This document shows positions 9,018-17,795 of a stretch of 64,000 nt of DNA, one piece after another (positions within the stretch are counted from its first letter, which is position 1; each line of letters starts with the position of its first letter). Position numbers and translations under genes: made by a program. Below the pieces are notes generated by a model. That model saw only the letters and a program-made list of their open reading frames with translations. It did no database searches and had not been told where the DNA came from. The DNA is taken from the NCBI GenBank assembly GCA_020635855.1, contig JACJYZ010000003.1, forward strand, positions 806,001-870,000, read 5' to 3'. Source of the DNA: Flavobacteriales bacterium (GTDB lineage: Bacteria; Bacteroidota; Bacteroidia; JACJYZ01).

Positions 9018-9460
9018 AGTCTTTAATCGTCACTTTGGTCGGTATGGTATTCCTGCTCACCTGCAACGATGCACCTGAGAAACCGAATAAGAACACAGAG
9101 GTGTTCTCCAATTACCTCCGGAATCAGTTTCAGACCGAATTGCCGGAAACGCCGCATCGCTATCTACTGCTGCCTGCCATCTATTGTAAGGGTTGTGTGC
9201 AAAAGTACTGGATGGACCTGACCCAATGGGGTGAAACAAATGACCACAACCTCATCACCATCATCACCACCCAACCGAAAGCCATTCCCGATAGCATCTC
9301 ACAACAGTTCGAAACACGCGTGGACCGCTCCGGGATGCTGGACCGCCTGCCGCTTCGGGTGGCCAACCTCACCATCCTGAAAAGCGAAAACAGAAATGTG
9401 TATTCGGTGTTTTCGATACCTACGACGGATACGACATACGTCGGGAAGTTGTTGGAATGA
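9014..9460 (+). CDS. Small lipoprotein with a CxxC motif, possible thioredoxin-like fold
   Basis: 148 residues. The signal MKSLIVTLVGMVFLLTC has Cys17 as the likely lipidated residue. A hydrophobic strand leads directly into C58-K-G-C61 (YLLLPAIYCKGCVQKY) and a second strand HNLITIITTQ follows, the order expected at the start of a thioredoxin-like domain. At 148 residues it is compact for a redoxin. It overlaps the DUF4221-like gene by 4 bp, so the two probably act together at the envelope. The redox role is inferred from the motif and predicted strand order only. Confidence 0.7.
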   Translation: MKSLIVTLVGMVFLLTCNDAPEKPNKNTEVFSNYLRNQFQTELPETPHRYLLLPAIYCKGCVQKYWMDLTQWGETNDHNLITIITTQPKAIPDSISQQFETRVDRSGMLDRLPLRVANLTILKSENRNVYSVFSIPTTDTTYVGKLLE

Positions 9461-9533
9461 CGGATTGTTTTTTACCCGTTGTGTGTGATTCTTTACATGG
9501 GTAATCATATATTTGTTGAATATGTCGTAGTCG

Positions 9534-12500
9534 ATGAAAAAGAAACGTCCTGAGATTTTAACATTGCTTTTGTTAGTCGTAAGCGGTTTGCTGATAACCG
9601 GAAAAGGATTCGGGGCAATGAATGGCGCCTATACGATCAATCAGGGTGCGCCGGCATCCGCAACAAATTATATGTCCGTCAACTCAGCCATGTCCGATCT
9701 TCAGTTCGGATGGCGCTCGGATGGTGGACCTGTTAACGGGCCTGGTGTTACTGGGCCGGTCACATTGCGTATCGTTCCCGGTTCTGGGCCCTACTATGAG
9801 CAGGTGAGCGTGTCCTTTATACCTGGTACTTATCCAAATGTACCGGTTCGACTAACAGGAGGAGCCACATACGAAACCATTGAGTTTACACCTGATAGTG
9901 TTCCAGATAAGCACGTGATAAAGCTTTCCGGTGTGATGAATCTTATTCTGGATAGTCTGACCATCCGGAATGGCGCAAGAACGTCCGGGTATGGTGTGTG
10001 GATCACCGATAATTCCGATAACAACACCATTCAAAATTGCAGGATCGAACTAGACAGTATATCCACCTCAGCCGGCTTGATGGGAATAGCCATGATTTCA
10101 GCTAAGGGCACCCCAGGGTCTAATGGCAGCGGTAATGTAATAAGTGGGAACGAAATTGTTGGGGGTTACAAAGGAATTGTATGCAACGGCAAAGGCACCA
10201 CCGAGCATGCGCAGAAAAATCAAATTTTAGGGAATCGAATATACCAAAGCACCAATTCAGGGATAAGCCTATCCTATCAGGATGCTACATTGGTGTCCAG
10301 CAATGTCGTGCACTCTGAAAGAGATCCGTACGGAGGCTTAAGAGGAATAGAGATTAATTCTGGCGATAGCGTCGTCGTGGAGAAAAATGAGGTGGTGATT
10401 AGTGGCTTTATGGGGATCATAATCGCCAATGTAAATATTGGATTACCTAAAAAAACCATGGGTGCGATCGCCAGGAATAATATGGTCGTGCTGAACAGAA
10501 AAAAAGGCTACCAACACTATAACGCCCCAAATGGTTATGGGTTTTATTTATATAATTCAAATATTGTGGGTGTCGCTCACAATTCGGTTTCCTTTTCGCT
10601 TTCGGATGCCGGTAGAGGTATTTGTGTGGAAAAAGGTAGTGATTATGATATACGCAACAACTCCGTCTACATGCCCGAGGCGTATAATGGGTATGTGATA
10701 TACACCGACTCTATGTCTCGCATAAAGGTGTTAGACTACAACAATTACTATGTAGCAGGTCGAGCCCGGCATTTCATGTACCTAGGCAATGAATACTTGG
10801 ATACCAATTATGTAGGCGTTGGTGGATTTAATCTGCATTCCAAAGTCGGGAACCCCTATTACCTGGATCCGACCCGGGATCTGCATACCTATTCATTGGA
10901 TCTGGATGGGGCCGGTGATCCAACCGTAGGTGTTGGTGAAGACTTTGATGGTGAGGTAAGGCCGAATTCGCCATCAGGTTTTCCGGATATCGGCGCCGAT
11001 GAATATATGCCTCTTGCCATCGATGCCCGGGTCATAAAACACCTGACCCCGTTGGATGCAATATGTCCTGACGACAATGTGGTGGCCGTTGTGATTGAAA
11101 ACATGGGCACAAACCCATTGAACAATATCAACATCACATCAAATATCACGGGTGCATCCAATGATGTTATTTCTGCCAACTATTTCGGGCCACTGCCTTC
11201 ACATAAAAAGGATACCTTGTATGTGGGTGCATTTAACCCCGGATCGGGTGGGAAGGTTCAGATAGAAACCTATTGTTCTGTTTCAGGCGATCAGTATTTG
11301 AGAAATGACACGATACGCGACAGCGTCTTGATCAATCCAATCCCCCCTCAACCGGTCATTCTGAAGGCAGATACAACTTGCGAAGGAGGCCAGGTGGAAC
11401 TGGTTGTTTCAGCATCCGCGGATAGCTACTGGTATGATGCTGCTTCGGGAGGGAATCTGGTGTATGTGGGTGATACGTTGAAAACGGATACCCTATCGGC
11501 TAATCAGTCATTGTATGTGGAAACACGGTATCAAAAATTAGGTTCTTTAACGGGTGGTTTGGGAGGTACACCCCTAGGTTTCCGCGGAATCATGTTTAAC
11601 GTGACAGCATACCAGGATGTCACAATTGAAAGCATGGACCTTAATTTGTCAAAAGCTACTGGTATTGATGTGTGGATCAACTATCGTGACGGTGGGTATC
11701 AGGGTTTTGAGTCCGATAGTCACGCTTGGAATGAACTGGGTGTTGTGCGTGTGGATGGGATGGGTCAGGGACTCCCCACACATTGTTTGCTTCCCAGCAC
11801 CTTGTCAATTCCGGAAGGACATACGTACGGTATTTACATAGATGTTGGCCCGGAATTCAACTATGGCAGCAAAGATACGGTGGTGTCAAATGAATCTATT
11901 TCGATCGACTATGGGTTGTCATTAGGGTTGTTATTCAAACAATTCGGGGTTCCCCGGAATTTCGATGGAACCATTTACTATACCGCAACCAGCTGCCCTT
12001 CTCCAAGAACTGAAGTTCCGGTTAAGGTGTATAAGCAACCTACACCCGATCTCATTGATAGCGTAAGTTGTGGCCCCCTTCTTCTTGATGCGGGTTCCGG
12101 AAACGGTTTTGAGTACATCTGGTCGAATGGCAATACGAGCCAGAAAAATGAGGTTATCGCCTCGGGGAAATACCTGGTGACCGTTACCAACGGTGAATGT
12201 ACAGCGACAGATTCAGCTGTCGTTACGGTAAACCCGGTTGATACCATTCACGTGACATGGTTCAATGATTCATTGTTTGCCACCAAGGGGAGTTGGGTCA
12301 GCTATAAATGGTTTGTGGATGGTTTTGAGTTGACAGGCGTGAATCAAAATCACATACGGGTTACTCAAGATGGCCTGTACGAGGTGCTGGCTACGGATGC
12401 AAATGGTTGTACGGATTCCGATACCATCCGCGTATTGGGTTATGTTCCGGTTGTTAGTTTGGGTGATGAGATCGGACTACACATCTATCCCAATCCCAAT

Positions 12501-12698
12501 AAGGGTGTGTTTCGTTTGGAATCCGATATTCGGGGTGCAACCCGTGTCAGAATTATCAATGCATTCGGCCAGGTAGTGCTGGAAAAACATGTGCAAGGAG
12601 CACGGCAAGAGTTTGATCTCTCTGGTTTACCCAAGGGCGTGTACGTATTGCAAATCGGCACCGAATCTTTTGCCAGGATGCGTTTCCTGATTCAGTAA
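9534..12698 (+). CDS. Right-handed beta-helix T9SS-secreted protein
   Basis: 1054 residues. A signal peptide lies in the first ~28 residues. Residues ~120-420 are Asn/Gly-rich short repeats typical of a parallel beta-helix (DNSDNNTIQNCRIEL, NNSVYMPEAYNGYV), ending in a choice-of-anchor type segment (DFDGEVRPNSPSGFPDIGAD). An Ig-like module (~615-665, YWYDAASGGNLVYVGDTL), a ~130-residue jelly-roll-like module and a second Ig-like part follow. The C-terminus is a type A T9SS sorting domain (LHIYPNPNKGVFRLES to MRFLIQ). The Ig plus jelly-roll pair also occurs twice in the SprB adhesin at 42991. A TATATTTG box sits at 9508-9515. Likely a surface adhesin or polysaccharide-binding protein; substrate unknown. 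Confidence 0.8.
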   Translation: MKKKRPEILTLLLLVVSGLLITGKGFGAMNGAYTINQGAPASATNYMSVNSAMSDLQFGWRSDGGPVNGPGVTGPVTLRIVPGSGPYYEQVSVSFIPGTYPNVPVRLTGGATYETIEFTPDSVPDKHVIKLSGVMNLILDSLTIRNGARTSGYGVWITDNSDNNTIQNCRIELDSISTSAGLMGIAMISAKGTPGSNGSGNVISGNEIVGGYKGIVCNGKGTTEHAQKNQILGNRIYQSTNSGISLSYQDATLVSSNVVHSERDPYGGLRGIEINSGDSVVVEKNEVVISGFMGIIIANVNIGLPKKTMGAIARNNMVVLNRKKGYQHYNAPNGYGFYLYNSNIVGVAHNSVSFSLSDAGRGICVEKGSDYDIRNNSVYMPEAYNGYVIYTDSMSRIKVLDYNNYYVAGRARHFMYLGNEYLDTNYVGVGGFNLHSKVGNPYYLDPTRDLHTYSLDLDGAGDPTVGVGEDFDGEVRPNSPSGFPDIGADEYMPLAIDARVIKHLTPLDAICPDDNVVAVVIENMGTNPLNNINITSNITGASNDVISANYFGPLPSHKKDTLYVGAFNPGSGGKVQIETYCSVSGDQYLRNDTIRDSVLINPIPPQPVILKADTTCEGGQVELVVSASADSYWYDAASGGNLVYVGDTLKTDTLSANQSLYVETRYQKLGSLTGGLGGTPLGFRGIMFNVTAYQDVTIESMDLNLSKATGIDVWINYRDGGYQGFESDSHAWNELGVVRVDGMGQGLPTHCLLPSTLSIPEGHTYGIYIDVGPEFNYGSKDTVVSNESISIDYGLSLGLLFKQFGVPRNFDGTIYYTATSCPSPRTEVPVKVYKQPTPDLIDSVSCGPLLLDAGSGNGFEYIWSNGNTSQKNEVIASGKYLVTVTNGECTATDSAVVTVNPVDTIHVTWFNDSLFATKGSWVSYKWFVDGFELTGVNQNHIRVTQDGLYEVLATDANGCTDSDTIRVLGYVPVVSLGDEIGLHIYPNPNKGVFRLESDIRGATRVRIINAFGQVVLEKHVQGARQEFDLSGLPKGVYVLQIGTESFARMRFLIQ

Positions 12699-12918
12699 TG
12701 ATGGGTTTATTTGGAAGGAGATAGACTTAACTGTGGCTGACAGGCACGCTGGTGTTGGCGTGTTGACGTCATGCAAACCACAATTCCAGACCTTAATTGA
12801 CTTCTTTTGCGCCGGTTATCAACTGACCTGACAATAATCATCCGTCAGCATGTTGTAGGTCATTCATTCCCGTAGCCGGTCCCCCGACATTCGTTCTGCT
12901 TTTTCAAATCCCACCCCC

Positions 12919-15345
12919 ATGAAAAATCAGGATCGCTACATCCTCCCGTTTGAAAACATCAACCTTGAAAACCTGCCGCAGGTGGGTGGAAAGAATGCGT
13001 CGCTCGGTGAAATGGTTCAAAACATGAAGCAGGCCGGCATCCGTGTGCCGGAAGGATTTGCCGTTACCGCGTCTGCCTTCTGGGATTTCCTGGATCACAA
13101 TGTCATTCGTGACCGGCTGGAGGAAGTAATGGGTTCGCTGGACACAGCTTCTTTCGCCAACTTGCAAGACGTCGGCAGCCAGGCGCGTGAGCTTGTGCTG
13201 TCCGGAGAAATACCGCCACCGCTGGATCACGCCATCCGTGCGGCATACCGACAGCTGGTCGGCAACGATACAAACCTTTCAATGGCGGTTCGCTCCAGCG
13301 CAACGGCGGAAGACTTACCGAACGCCAGCTTCGCCGGTCAGCATGAGAGTTACCTGAATGTGCAGGGCGAAGAGGAATTGCTGATTGCTTACAGAAAATG
13401 CCTGGCATCCCTCTTTACCGATCGTGCCATCAAGTACAGGGTGGATAATGGATTCGGGCAAATGGATGTGGCCTTGTCGGTCGGTGTACAGAAGATGGTC
13501 AGAAGTGATAAAGGTGCATCCGGGGTCATCTTTACCCTCGATCCTGAAACCGGTTTCAGGGATGTGGTGGCCATCAGCGGAATATGGGGACTCGGAGAAA
13601 ACATCGTGCAGGGAACCGTTGATCCGGATGAGTTCGTTGTTTTTAAACCCTCGCTGCAACAAAACAAGAAAGCTGTGATCTCTACCAAGCTGGGAAAAAA
13701 GCAAAAAACGATGGTGTATGCCGGAAAGGGGGCGGGCAAAGAAATAACTACCCAAAACATAGAAACTTCTCCTGATAAAAGGGTGCAGTTTGTACTCTCG
13801 GAAAAGGAAGCGGAAGAACTTGCACGTTGGGCGGTGCGCATTGAAGACCATTACGGTAAACCGATGGACATCGAATGGGCCAGGGACGGATTGACCGGTG
13901 AATGTTTTGTGGTGCAAGCGCGCCCTGAAACCGTACATGCACAAAGCCGGAATTCATATCTGATCCGTACATACCGGCTGAAAAAAGAAGGAACAGAGCT
14001 GACCCGGGGAACCGGCTTGGGGAATAAGATTGCCAGTGGCCGTGCAAGGGTACTGAAGAGTCCGGCGGAAGCAGATAAGCTTCTGGAAGGAGAAGTATTG
14101 GTGACGGATCTCACCACCCCCGACTGGGATCCGGTGATGAAAAAAGCATCGGCCATCGTGACCAACAAAGGTGGCCGTACCAGCCATGCCGCAATTGTCG
14201 CACGGGAGCTCGGCGTGGCTGCGATCGTGGGAACCGGTGATGCCACCCGGGTGATAAAGGATGGTGATGAGGTGACCGTATCATGCACCGGCGGGCAGAC
14301 AGGTATTGTTTACGCAGGCATCCTGCCTTGGGAAGAACATACTGTAGACACCAGGGAAATTCCCTTGCCGGGAATAAAGGTGATGCTGATCCTGGCCGAT
14401 CCCGACAAGGCCTTCGGATATTCGTTCCTTCCCAACAACGGTGTGGGGTTGATGCGTATGGAGTTTGTGATCAACAACGCCATCCGCATTCATCCGATGG
14501 CATTGGTTCGTTTCAATGAACTGGAAGATGCCGGGGCGATATCAAAGATCAATGCGTTAACCGCCGGTTACAAAAAAAAGGAAGATTACTTCATTGAAAA
14601 GTTGTCGCAGGCTGTGGCAACCGTTGCTGCGGCCTTCTATCCCAAAGATGTGATCGTGCGCATGAGTGATTTCAAATCAAATGAGTATGCCAACCTGATC
14701 GGAGGTCACCCATTCGAACCGCACGAAGAAAATCCGATGATCGGTTTCCGTGGCGCTTCCCGGTATTACAGTCCGCTCTACAAAGAAGGTTTTCGGCTGG
14801 AGTGCAAAGCCATGAAAGTGGTGCGTGATGACATGGGCCTCACCAATGTAAAGCTCATGATTCCCTTCTGCAGAACACCTGAAGAAGGAAAGAAGGTGGT
14901 GGAGGTGATGGCTGAATCCGGACTGAAACGCGGAGAGAACGGCCTTGAGATTTACACCATGATCGAGATTCCCAGCAATGTGATTGTGGCGGAAAAATTC
15001 GCGGAGGTGTTCGACGGGTTTTCGATCGGGTCGAACGACCTGACTCAGCTGACCCTGGGCCTCGACAGGGATTCGGCGCTGGTGAATGCCTTGTTCAATG
15101 AGAACGATGAAGCGGTCAAACGATTGATATCACAGGTGATCAGAGCCGCCAAAAGTGCGGGAACGCCCGTGGGTTTGTGCGGTCAGGCGCCCAGTGATCT
15201 TCCTGATTTTGCCGGCTTCCTGATCGGTGAAGGGATCGATAGCATCTCTTTCAATCCGGATGCTTTGATCAAAGGCATTCGCAACATACATGCCGCCGAG
15301 CACCATTCGGTTGCTTCCGGCACGAAACAAAAAGAACCCATTTAA
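12919..15345 (+). CDS. ppsA: Phosphoenolpyruvate synthase
   Basis: 808 residues, close to the family norm. It converts pyruvate, ATP and water to PEP, AMP and phosphate for gluconeogenesis in the cytoplasm. The N-terminal ATP-grasp part shows GGKNASLGEMVQNMKQAGIR and RSSATAEDLPNASFAGQHES; the swivelling phosphohistidine domain shows KGGRTSHAAIVARELG with His423; the C-terminal PEP-binding barrel shows SIGSNDLTQLTLGLDRDS and GLCGQAPSDLPDFAG. It is followed after 24 bp by an SDR gene and may share its transcript. With pyc (33762-37214) the window encodes both pyruvate-to-PEP and pyruvate-to-oxaloacetate entry reactions. Identity is confident. Confidence 0.95.
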   Translation: MKNQDRYILPFENINLENLPQVGGKNASLGEMVQNMKQAGIRVPEGFAVTASAFWDFLDHNVIRDRLEEVMGSLDTASFANLQDVGSQARELVLSGEIPPPLDHAIRAAYRQLVGNDTNLSMAVRSSATAEDLPNASFAGQHESYLNVQGEEELLIAYRKCLASLFTDRAIKYRVDNGFGQMDVALSVGVQKMVRSDKGASGVIFTLDPETGFRDVVAISGIWGLGENIVQGTVDPDEFVVFKPSLQQNKKAVISTKLGKKQKTMVYAGKGAGKEITTQNIETSPDKRVQFVLSEKEAEELARWAVRIEDHYGKPMDIEWARDGLTGECFVVQARPETVHAQSRNSYLIRTYRLKKEGTELTRGTGLGNKIASGRARVLKSPAEADKLLEGEVLVTDLTTPDWDPVMKKASAIVTNKGGRTSHAAIVARELGVAAIVGTGDATRVIKDGDEVTVSCTGGQTGIVYAGILPWEEHTVDTREIPLPGIKVMLILADPDKAFGYSFLPNNGVGLMRMEFVINNAIRIHPMALVRFNELEDAGAISKINALTAGYKKKEDYFIEKLSQAVATVAAAFYPKDVIVRMSDFKSNEYANLIGGHPFEPHEENPMIGFRGASRYYSPLYKEGFRLECKAMKVVRDDMGLTNVKLMIPFCRTPEEGKKVVEVMAESGLKRGENGLEIYTMIEIPSNVIVAEKFAEVFDGFSIGSNDLTQLTLGLDRDSALVNALFNENDEAVKRLISQVIRAAKSAGTPVGLCGQAPSDLPDFAGFLIGEGIDSISFNPDALIKGIRNIHAAEHHSVASGTKQKEPI

Positions 15346-15369
15346 TGAACCCACATAACTAGATCTCAC

Positions 15370-16125
15370 ATGGAAAAAATATTTAATAACAAAGTAGCCC
15401 TGGTGACCGGCGGAAGTTTCGGCATAGGCAGGGCAACCGCCATTGCATTTGCAGAAAGGGGCGCCAGGGTGGTGATCGCCGACGTAATGGATGATGGTGA
15501 TACGGTTCAACAGGTCAAAAATGCGGGATCCGAAGCGCTGTTTGTGAAATGTGATGTGTCGAAAGACGCCGATGTGGAGAACCTGGTGGCCCAGACCGTA
15601 AAAAAGTTCGGTAGATTGGATTTTGCTTATAACAATGCCGGGATTGAAGGTGTACAGGCGCCGACATCGGAATGCACCGAAGAAAACTGGGACCGTACCC
15701 TGGGAGTGAACCTGAAGGGCATCTGGCTGTGTATGAAACATGAGGTGCCCGTGATGCTGAAAAACGGAGGCGGGGCCATCGTGAACTGCGCATCCGTCGC
15801 AGGACTCGTGGGCTTCCCGGGCATGCCGGCGTATGTGGCATCGAAACATGGTGTAGTTGGTCTTACCAAAACTGCAGCGCTGGAGTATGTTAAGCAGGGA
15901 ATCAGGGTGAATGCAGTTTGCCCGGGCGTGATTCATACACCTATGGTAGACCGGATAACAGGGCACGATAAGGTGGCCGAAAAGCAATTCGCTGACATGG
16001 AACCTATCGGTAGAATGGGAGAACCGGGTGAAGTGGCGCAGGCTGTTGTTTGGCTGTGTTCCGATCAGTCGTCATTCATTACGGGTAACGCATTGGCCGT
16101 AGACGGTGGGTGGATTGCACAGTAA
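15370..16125 (+). CDS. SDR-family NAD(P)-dependent oxidoreductase
   Basis: 251 residues, the classical SDR length. The nucleotide-binding TGGSFGIG is at 13-20, NNAG at 88-91, and the catalytic triad is Ser142, Tyr155 and Lys159 (YVASK). The C-terminal FITGNALAVDGGW is typical of the glucose-1-dehydrogenase/FabG-like branch. The acidic residue after the second strand (IADVMDD) points to NAD rather than NADP. The substrate cannot be told from sequence. It lies 24 bp downstream of ppsA on the same strand, so it is probably co-transcribed. Confidence 0.9.
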   Translation: MEKIFNNKVALVTGGSFGIGRATAIAFAERGARVVIADVMDDGDTVQQVKNAGSEALFVKCDVSKDADVENLVAQTVKKFGRLDFAYNNAGIEGVQAPTSECTEENWDRTLGVNLKGIWLCMKHEVPVMLKNGGGAIVNCASVAGLVGFPGMPAYVASKHGVVGLTKTAALEYVKQGIRVNAVCPGVIHTPMVDRITGHDKVAEKQFADMEPIGRMGEPGEVAQAVVWLCSDQSSFITGNALAVDGGWIAQ

Positions 16126-16150
16126 AAGACGAATGTGAGGTGTGAAAATA

Positions 16151-16177
16151 AAAAAGACCTCCGGGAGGGAAGTCTTT
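16151..16177 (-). terminator. Terminator of the small membrane protein gene (minus strand)
   Basis: On the minus strand AAAGAC pairs with GTCTTT around a C/G-rich middle and is followed directly by TTTTTTATTTT. It lies between two convergent genes and may also slow plus-strand transcripts. Confidence 0.7.
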
Positions 16178-16203
16178 CAATGGTTATTGGTCGTATGATG
16201 GTT

Positions 16204-16473
16204 TTACAAGATCATGCAGTAAATGGTTGAGGCAGCCACCAGCAGGTACATGAATGCCATCAGCAAGTTGTTGCGCATGCGCACACGGCTGGTTACCCGG
16301 AAATGCAATGCAAGCGTCAGCATAATCAACACAATCACGGATGCATAGATCTGCAACAACGTCTCGCGTTCAGGTCGTGCTTGGATTATCTGGAATGTCG
16401 CCAACAGGCAACTGAGTCCGAACAAATAGGACGACAATAGGTGTTTATACAGGTAAATACCAAAAATCTTCAT
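16204..16473 (-). CDS. Small membrane protein of unknown function
   Basis: 89 residues with three predicted membrane helices (~10-30, 42-58 and 70-88) separated by short basic loops (HFRVTSRVRMRNN). I do not recognise the family. A terminator lies 27 bp downstream on the same strand, which supports a real gene. Confidence 0.6.
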   Translation of the reverse strand: MKIFGIYLYKHLLSSYLFGLSCLLATFQIIQARPERETLLQIYASVIVLIMLTLALHFRVTSRVRMRNNLLMAFMYLLVAASTIYCMIL

Positions 16474-16755
16474 AGCTCCACAAATATTAAATCCAAAGGT
16501 CGATAAGTTCCTGCTTTAGGTATGGATACGTAGGTAGCGTTGCTTTGGTTATAAGATTCTGCGAAATAAGGCCCTTCTTCGGTGAATGGCAGTTTATTTC
16601 TTCTCAACGAAGGTGAACAGGTAAAGTGAACTGTTCGAGGAACCTACATTACCTTGTTGTGAACATGCGGGTGGATGCATGTTCAAAGGAATTGTAGCGG
16701 GTCTGATCCAGGATAGCCGGAAGGAGAAAAGGGAGGAACGGATGTTTTCGTGGTG
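16474..16755. other. Intergenic region without a recognisable gene
   Basis: 282 bp between two minus-strand genes. No promoter with both boxes, no hairpin with a T tract and no convincing ORF were found. The reading frame of the hydrolase continues in frame beyond its stop for 50 codons on the minus strand, ending at about 16600, but has no start of its own. Confidence 0.4.
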
Positions 16756-17736
16756 CTATTTTTTCATGAATGCATCGAATACCTTTCGGAACTTATCGTG
16801 TTCTTCTGCCATCGGGTTATGGCCGCTGTTCTCAAACATCACGAATTCAGCTTGCGGCATGTACTTCTTGTACTGGATGGCGTATTCAGGAATGGCCACG
16901 AAATCATAACGCCCGAATAGCAAGAGGGTAGGCGCCTTGACCTCTTTCAATCGCTTTCTGTAGTCAAGATCTATCATTTGTCCTCCGACAAAAAAGTCGG
17001 CATCGCGCCCGATCAGGGTATAGTATACATCCGTGTTCATCATGTGATCGGGAGCCATGTCGGGTTTTCTTTCCAGTTTTTTCCTGTTGTGCATGTCGTG
17101 AATGTACATGAAACCGGTTGGGATGCTTCCATACACGTCCATAAATACAGAATCGCTGGAAACATAACCTTCGTGTCGCAATGAATCCACTTTGGCCCAT
17201 TTCTCCGGGAATTGCGTCTGGCAAAGGTGGTTGTAGCTGTCGCAGTTGGCCTGCCACATTTCACCGCTGTGGAAGCCTGCAGCAATCACCAGGCGTTTCA
17301 GGTGATCGGGGTGTGCCAGGGCATATCCCTGGGCTACTACGGTTCCATAAGAATGTCCGAACACCGTCCATTTATCCAGGTGCAAGGCTTCCCTCAAAGC
17401 TTCGAGGTCGTCGATGTCTCTTTGGATGCTGTACTCGGAGGGGGATTTCGCTCTTGCGGAATACCCCCGTCCGAATGCATCAAAAAAGATCAGCTGGTAC
17501 TTGTCGGCCAGGTCTCCCATGTACAATTGCATGTAGTCATGTGAATTGCCCGGACCTCCCGGGATGAACACGATCGGGTCACCTTTGCCCATCACCTCCA
17601 CATACAGGCTGTCGCCGTTGATCAGCATCTTGTGCCCGCCATTTTCCCCCATCTGAGCGAGAGAAACATTAGAACCAAGAAGAAATGAGGCCAGGCCAAG
17701 TAGGGTGGAGCGAAGCAAAAAAGTGAGGTTGTTCAT
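16756..17736 (-). CDS. Secreted alpha/beta hydrolase, proline-iminopeptidase-like
   Basis: 326 residues with a signal peptide in the first ~28 (ends SLAQ). Alpha/beta-hydrolase fold: oxyanion segment IPGGPGNSH at 58-66, nucleophile elbow GHSYG with Ser129, catalytic Asp278 (LLLFGRYDF) and His306 (ENSGHNP). The GGPG segment and cap resemble prolyl aminopeptidases, but esterase or lactonase activity is equally possible. It should act in the periplasm. The gene stands alone, 60 bp downstream of asnB on the same strand. Confidence 0.85.
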   Translation of the reverse strand: MNNLTFLLRSTLLGLASFLLGSNVSLAQMGENGGHKMLINGDSLYVEVMGKGDPIVFIPGGPGNSHDYMQLYMGDLADKYQLIFFDAFGRGYSARAKSPSEYSIQRDIDDLEALREALHLDKWTVFGHSYGTVVAQGYALAHPDHLKRLVIAAGFHSGEMWQANCDSYNHLCQTQFPEKWAKVDSLRHEGYVSSDSVFMDVYGSIPTGFMYIHDMHNRKKLERKPDMAPDHMMNTDVYYTLIGRDADFFVGGQMIDLDYRKRLKEVKAPTLLLFGRYDFVAIPEYAIQYKKYMPQAEFVMFENSGHNPMAEEHDKFRKVFDAFMKK

Positions 17737-17795
17737 TTGTGTCGTGTATTCGGTTGAGGTTCCAAAATAGGATTCCTGATTGAAGACTCAAAACA

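Noticed and set aside
15130..15987. 285-codon minus-strand ORF over the SDR gene
   Set aside because: Antisense of the SDR and ppsA coding sequences, no domain or promoter.
16600..16755. In-frame extension of the alpha/beta hydrolase beyond its stop on the minus strand
   Set aside because: Reading on gives about 50 codons rich in Ser and Pro, ending SSLYLFTFVEKK, with no plausible start; could be a remnant, but nothing supports it.
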